Part shown: one piece after another, positions 49,442 through 53,007 of the stretch | Position numbering within the stretch: the stretch's first letter is position 1 | Layout of the letters: each line of letters starts with the position of its first letter | From: an uncultured Flavobacteriales bacterium | Lineage (GTDB): Bacteria > Bacteroidota > Bacteroidia > Flavobacteriales_G > Salibacteraceae | DNA: 53,007 nucleotides | Direction of reading: 5' to 3' | Assembly: GCA_937899835.1 (NCBI GenBank) | Contig: CALCCE010000237.1 | Coordinates: forward strand, 1 to 53,007 | Notes under the pieces: model-generated | Databases searched by the model: none | Seen by the model: only the letters and a program-made list of their open reading frames with translations | Told to the model about the DNA's origin: nothing | Position numbers and translations under genes: made by a program

Positions 49442-52400
49442 TCAGTTGACCGAAAGCTTCTCGACCACTTGTCGATCGTTGAAACTGAGTTTCACAAAGT
49501 AAACTCCGGTAGACACTTCGCCCAGGTCAATGTCGTGGAGCAACTCACCTGAGATGCTGCCCAGGTTTTGAGCATAAACCACACGTCCGCTAACATCGGT
49601 TACTTCGATGAGCGCACTGGTGCTTTGACTGGCGCTTAATGATAGGGAGAATTCACCACCGTTCGGGTTGGGGAACAGGTTGTAGGTGAGGCCTCCTTCA
49701 AGGTCTTCTACACTCGTAATGGTAGTGAACACTGAATCGCTGTAAGTTACCGTATCACATTCGTTGGAAACCGTCAAGGTCACAAAGTAGCCACCTGAGG
49801 TAGCATAAATGTGAATCGGGTTCTCCAAATTAGAAGTTTGACCATCTCCAAAATCCCAGGTGTAGTTGAGGCCGTTGGCACTGCTGTTTGAGAAGTTTAC
49901 GGCGGTAAACGAGGAAGTGGAGGTGAAATTTGCGGTTGGTAGCAAGATTTCGGTCAGCGTAACCTGATCAGTGCTTACACAGTTGAATTGATCCGTTACC
50001 GTTACACCATATGTTCCGGTGCTGTTCACAGTAATGGTTTGGTTGATCTCACCACCGGGAGTCCATGCATACGTACTGCCTGACAATCCAGCATCCAGGG
50101 TTATGTTGCTGCCTTGACAAAAAGTAGTATCACTGGGAAGGTCTACCGCCTGTGATACCGTTACAACGGTAGAATCAGAGCTTTGGCAACCGTTAGAATC
50201 TACTACATCCACTACATAGAGTCCGGCAGTAGAAACAGTGATCGATTGTGTCGTCAATCCACCGGTCCAGTTGTAGGTACCGTTGGTAATATCGGCCATC
50301 AGTGAACCTGAAGTGCCGAAACAAAGGTTGGTATCTGTGGGAAGGTCAACAGGGATGTTGGTCATCACCATTACGGTGTCGTCAACGGTGCCACAGTTGT
50401 TGGTTACGCTAACGCTTACCTGTCCTGTTGTGTTTACCCAAATAAAATCTGCGGTGTCAATAGTGGTAGTGGTCCAAATGTTTTGGGCACCCAATGCACC
50501 GCTCAATTGAATACTATCGCCTTGGCACAATACAGTGGGATCGTTTCCAATCGAATAGTTGCCCAACGAGGTGAACTCATCAGCTCCAATGTCAGGAGCA
50601 CCCGCATTACGTGCTTGCCCTTCAAAGTCTTCAGTGATCAGTGTGTTTACTTTACCCGTTCCGTCCAAGGTGTCATTACAAACGTGGAGGTCATTGGTTT
50701 GGTAGTTGTAGAACAATGGATCAACGCTCTGTCCGTCCAGGTCGAAGCCTGAAGCAGACTGCCAGTCGGCCAGACTGGCTTGGTTTCCGCTAAAGAAGCC
50801 AAGATTATTCCCATTGGTATACAAGTTGTTATTGTCCATCTCCGTCACCGCAAAGGAGTTATTCAGGTAGGCCGCGTAACCACTTCCGAAGTGCGCAAAA
50901 ATATTGTTGTACACTTTGTTGGCACCGCCACTTACAATGTAGAGTGACCGGCTAAAAGTTCCGGTTCCTTCCAGTGCTACACTATTGTTGTAAATGTTTT
51001 GGTAACCGGTGTTGGAAACATAAATGCCATAGTGACTGCTGCTGCTCGTAGGTGTTCCCACATGCACTGTGTTGTTGGCAATTACTCCTTGCTGAGTAGC
51101 GGTTCCGTCACAGTTCACAAAGTAAAGGCCATGGCGAGGCACCTGATTGAGGGCTTCAATACGGTTGCCGGTTACTTCAAACTCGTTGTCACAGTAGTAG
51201 AAGTAGAAACCATAAGAGGTACCAGTGTAGGTAGACAATGAACTGAATACATTGTTTCTGAATTTCATGTCATCGTGGTACCACGCCCGAATGCCGTAAA
51301 AATATTGGCGGGTAAAGAGGTTGCCGTCGATCACGGTTCCTTCTTCCAGGGTAGTGGTGTTTTGGCCATACCAGTACATACCATAACTACCTCCACGAAT
51401 TTCATTGTTTAGAAAAGTGTTGAAGTTGTCTAAGCCGGTATTACTCCAAATAACCGTTTTATTGGTAGAAGTAGTCGTTGTGGAGTTGTCACCTTGGAAA
51501 ATGTTTCCTTCGAAGGTGTTGTGGTCTGCTCCTCCGGTTACATTCATTACCCGGGAAAAAGTGGTCCCTGTATTCTCAATGGTTAGATCCTTAAAAGTAA
51601 TCCAATCCGCACCGTTCATGTTGAGGGTGTAGTTGGTCACAGAAGAGCTAGCCGCGAAAGTAATGGTAGCTAAGGTTGGGTTACCGTTCGCAGATTGGAA
51701 GGTAACGGTGTTTATCGAGCTGGCTCCTGGAATTTCAGGAATGTCCACTTGCTCATTGTAGGTGCCGTCGGCTACGTTAAAAACGATTGGTCCACAAATG
51801 CCCAGGCTATCCATGGTGAGAATAGCATCGGCAAAGGTTTGAAAGTTGGTGCCGCCAGTAGGGGAGGCGCCATCGATGGTATAAGTACCAGAGATGGAAT
51901 TCATTGGTAACAAAACAGTAGCGGTGTCATTGATGGCGGCACTGTCGGTAACTCCGTTAGGATCAAAGGTCCAAACTTTGATTTCGTCACCTACATTGAA
52001 GGTAAGCGTGTCAAGGCAGACGGAATCAGCAATATCAAATTGACCCAAAGTACCGGTCCAGGCGGTCGTACCTTGGTTAACACCATTTACTGACCAGCTA
52101 ATGCCCACTGAATCAAGGGTGTCCGATCCCCAGTTGCGAATCGATACTTTCAGTACCGAATCATAAACACATGCTGGGAAACTGGGTGAAACGATGCTGT
52201 TGACACCGGCATCATCAGCGAAAGGAGAAAGAGCTATAAACTCCACGGTCATGGTTTGCGTTGCAGCGTTGCAACCGCCCGTACCAATGCTTCCCCAGTT
52301 TGCGTTTCCGATACAAGGGCGAACAGTGAGGTTGCCACCACAAGAGCAATCCGATCCTGTATTGGCTGCGTTGAGCTCAATGTCTTGACCTGTTACGGCA

Positions 52401-52747
52401 CAACCAGTGATACAAGCATTGCCTACGGTCCAGATGATACCACCGCAAGTAAAGGATTGTTGGGTCCCTGAGTTGAGAGCAGCAGCAATCTGAGCAACAA
52501 TAGCTTGATCAGAACAAGTGGCTCCAACCGGATCGAGGGAACCGTAAATTTTACATTCGAGGTAAACGTTGTTGCTGGTTAGGGAAGCACGGAAGGTACC
52601 CCAGTTGTCGTATTGTGGGTCGCCAGGGCAATAAGAAGTTCCCTGGGTAAAATTCTCACTATAGGAGAAAACCTGTGCCTGGGTAGAAAGGCAGGTTAAA
52701 AGCACACCTATGAGTAGAAAAGAATTCCAAAGTAGATGTTTTTTCAT
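49442..52747 (-). CDS. Large secreted adhesin-like protein: beta-helix, PKD and type IX sorting domains
   Basis: An 1101-residue secreted protein. Its parts are a signal peptide (M-K-K-H-L-L-W...T-Q-A-Q, 1-25), a cysteine-rich N-terminal domain (about 30-170, a dozen or so cysteines), a CARDB-like Ig domain (about 180-280), a right-handed parallel beta-helix region (about 290-720, with repeated N-x-F-x-N and Y-N-N-x motifs), two or three Ig-like repeats with Q-x-x-T-V-x-x-x-G-x-Y (about 740-935), a PKD domain (936-1005, W-D-F-G-D-G) and a type IX sorting module (1020-1101, L-F-P-N-P). It is probably an outer-surface adhesin or carbohydrate-binding protein. There are no clear polysaccharide lyase catalytic residues that I can place. 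Confidence 0.85.
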   Translation of the reverse strand: MKKHLLWNSFLLIGVLLTCLSTQAQVFSYSENFTQGTSYCPGDPQYDNWGTFRASLTSNNVYLECKIYGSLDPVGATCSDQAIVAQIAAALNSGTQQSFTCGGIIWTVGNACITGCAVTGQDIELNAANTGSDCSCGGNLTVRPCIGNANWGSIGTGGCNAATQTMTVEFIALSPFADDAGVNSIVSPSFPACVYDSVLKVSIRNWGSDTLDSVGISWSVNGVNQGTTAWTGTLGQFDIADSVCLDTLTFNVGDEIKVWTFDPNGVTDSAAINDTATVLLPMNSISGTYTIDGASPTGGTNFQTFADAILTMDSLGICGPIVFNVADGTYNEQVDIPEIPGASSINTVTFQSANGNPTLATITFAASSSVTNYTLNMNGADWITFKDLTIENTGTTFSRVMNVTGGADHNTFEGNIFQGDNSTTTTSTNKTVIWSNTGLDNFNTFLNNEIRGGSYGMYWYGQNTTTLEEGTVIDGNLFTRQYFYGIRAWYHDDMKFRNNVFSSLSTYTGTSYGFYFYYCDNEFEVTGNRIEALNQVPRHGLYFVNCDGTATQQGVIANNTVHVGTPTSSSSHYGIYVSNTGYQNIYNNSVALEGTGTFSRSLYIVSGGANKVYNNIFAHFGSGYAAYLNNSFAVTEMDNNNLYTNGNNLGFFSGNQASLADWQSASGFDLDGQSVDPLFYNYQTNDLHVCNDTLDGTGKVNTLITEDFEGQARNAGAPDIGADEFTSLGNYSIGNDPTVLCQGDSIQLSGALGAQNIWTTTTIDTADFIWVNTTGQVSVSVTNNCGTVDDTVMVMTNIPVDLPTDTNLCFGTSGSLMADITNGTYNWTGGLTTQSITVSTAGLYVVDVVDSNGCQSSDSTVVTVSQAVDLPSDTTFCQGSNITLDAGLSGSTYAWTPGGEINQTITVNSTGTYGVTVTDQFNCVSTDQVTLTEILLPTANFTSTSSFTAVNFSNSSANGLNYTWDFGDGQTSNLENPIHIYATSGGYFVTLTVSNECDTVTYSDSVFTTITSVEDLEGGLTYNLFPNPNGGEFSLSLSASQSTSALIEVTDVSGRVVYAQNLGSISGELLHDIDLGEVSTGVYFVKLSFNDRQVVEKLSVN

Positions 52748-53007
52748 AAGGTAATTTTAGAAGTTGAACGGGTGAAATGAATTATTGATGTCAGTGCAAG
52801 GTAAAAACAAAACACTGGAAATGAAAGTTAGAATGCCTGCAATTCAACGAATTGGGAGATTTAACCTCCTAAAAATCAAAAAGCGGGCGGGCAAAAAAGA
52901 CAGGCGCATTATTAAAAAAAAATAATAAAGGAAAAAGTAAAGTAAGATTATGAAAGAAAAAAAAAACACCAGGGCAAACAATAAACAAAATAATAGAAGG
53001 AGGAAAC
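52748..53007. other. AT-rich, purine-biased region upstream of the adhesin gene
   Basis: The region reads mostly A and G on the plus strand from about 52880 to the window end. TACCTTGC on the minus strand (near 52797-52804) could be the -7 box of the adhesin gene, with a leader of about 50 bases. An ATG at 52950 opens a Lys/Asn-rich frame to the window edge, but nothing supports it as a gene. Confidence 0.35.

Noticed and set aside
52950-53007. Start of a plus-strand gene at the right edge
   Set aside because: The frame is Lys/Asn/Arg-rich poly-purine sequence with no stop only because it is cut by the window; no promoter or protein similarity supports it.
1-53007. tRNA or rRNA genes, insertion sequences, prophage or CRISPR
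   Set aside because: Reading for T-loop signatures, transposase or integrase motifs and regularly spaced repeats found none.

Overview
The window looks like a chromosomal segment of a member of the Bacteroidota, with roughly 50% G+C by eye. Four proteins end in the type IX secretion sorting module (a conserved P-N-P turn, then a beta-rich ending), and all four begin with signal peptides. At least a dozen genes carry the Bacteroidota -7 promoter box TAnnTTTG close to their start codons, and purine-rich ribosome binding sites are mostly absent. Menaquinone is made by the futalosine route (mqnB, mqnD). I cannot assign a class or genus from the sequence alone.

Layout. 1-3.1 kb: the 5' part of dacB (minus), divergent from paaI-paaJ-paaY of phenylacetate catabolism. 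3.2-7.1 kb: a TPR protein, a GT4 glycosyltransferase and a formyltransferase/beta-propeller fusion. 7.2-15.7 kb: surface proteins, namely an outer-membrane protein coupled to a secreted CotH-kinase-like protein, two further secreted repeat proteins in a more AT-rich block, a DUF2490 barrel and a 41-residue lipoprotein. 15.8-27.0 kb: a tightly packed polysaccharide operon (methyltransferase, asparagine-synthetase-like protein, GT4, Wzy-like polymerase, GT4-methyltransferase fusion, second asparagine-synthetase-like protein, two-domain oxidoreductase). 27.0-29.0 kb: paaZ on the minus strand. 29.2-31.1 kb: an unknown protein divergent from oxyR. 31.1-39.7 kb: the second half of the polysaccharide locus (GT2, GT-B, TIGR04325 methyltransferase, Wzx flippase, Wzc-type tyrosine kinase with a remarkable Tyr-Gly tail, methyltransferase, and a divergent CpsB-type phosphatase). 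39.7-49.2 kb: housekeeping genes (lipoprotein, fabD, a PTPS-family enzyme, mqnB-mqnD-hldD, merR, an M23 peptidase, alaS, a DUF5684 membrane protein). 49.4-52.7 kb: a large secreted adhesin-like protein.

How the genes fit together. The polysaccharide genes supply what a Wzx/Wzy-dependent capsule or exopolysaccharide pathway needs: glycosyltransferases, sugar tailoring by four methyltransferase domains and two amidotransferase-like proteins, a flippase, a polymerase, and a co-polymerase/tyrosine kinase with its PHP-type phosphatase. An outer-membrane Wza-like exporter and the first sugar-phosphate transferase are not in the window. The locus sits between paaIJY and paaZ, so the phenylacetate genes appear to have been separated by it. 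Many convergent neighbours stop within a few bases of each other or overlap, and some terminator hairpins are squeezed into or next to coding sequence.

The observations I rate most worth following are the 19-tyrosine Tyr-Gly tail of the Wzc-like kinase, the secreted CotH-type kinase coupled to an outer-membrane protein, an intrinsic terminator embedded in the 3' end of alaS, a possible small RNA at 49.2-49.4 kb, and the unusual fusions and amidotransferase pair in the polysaccharide locus.
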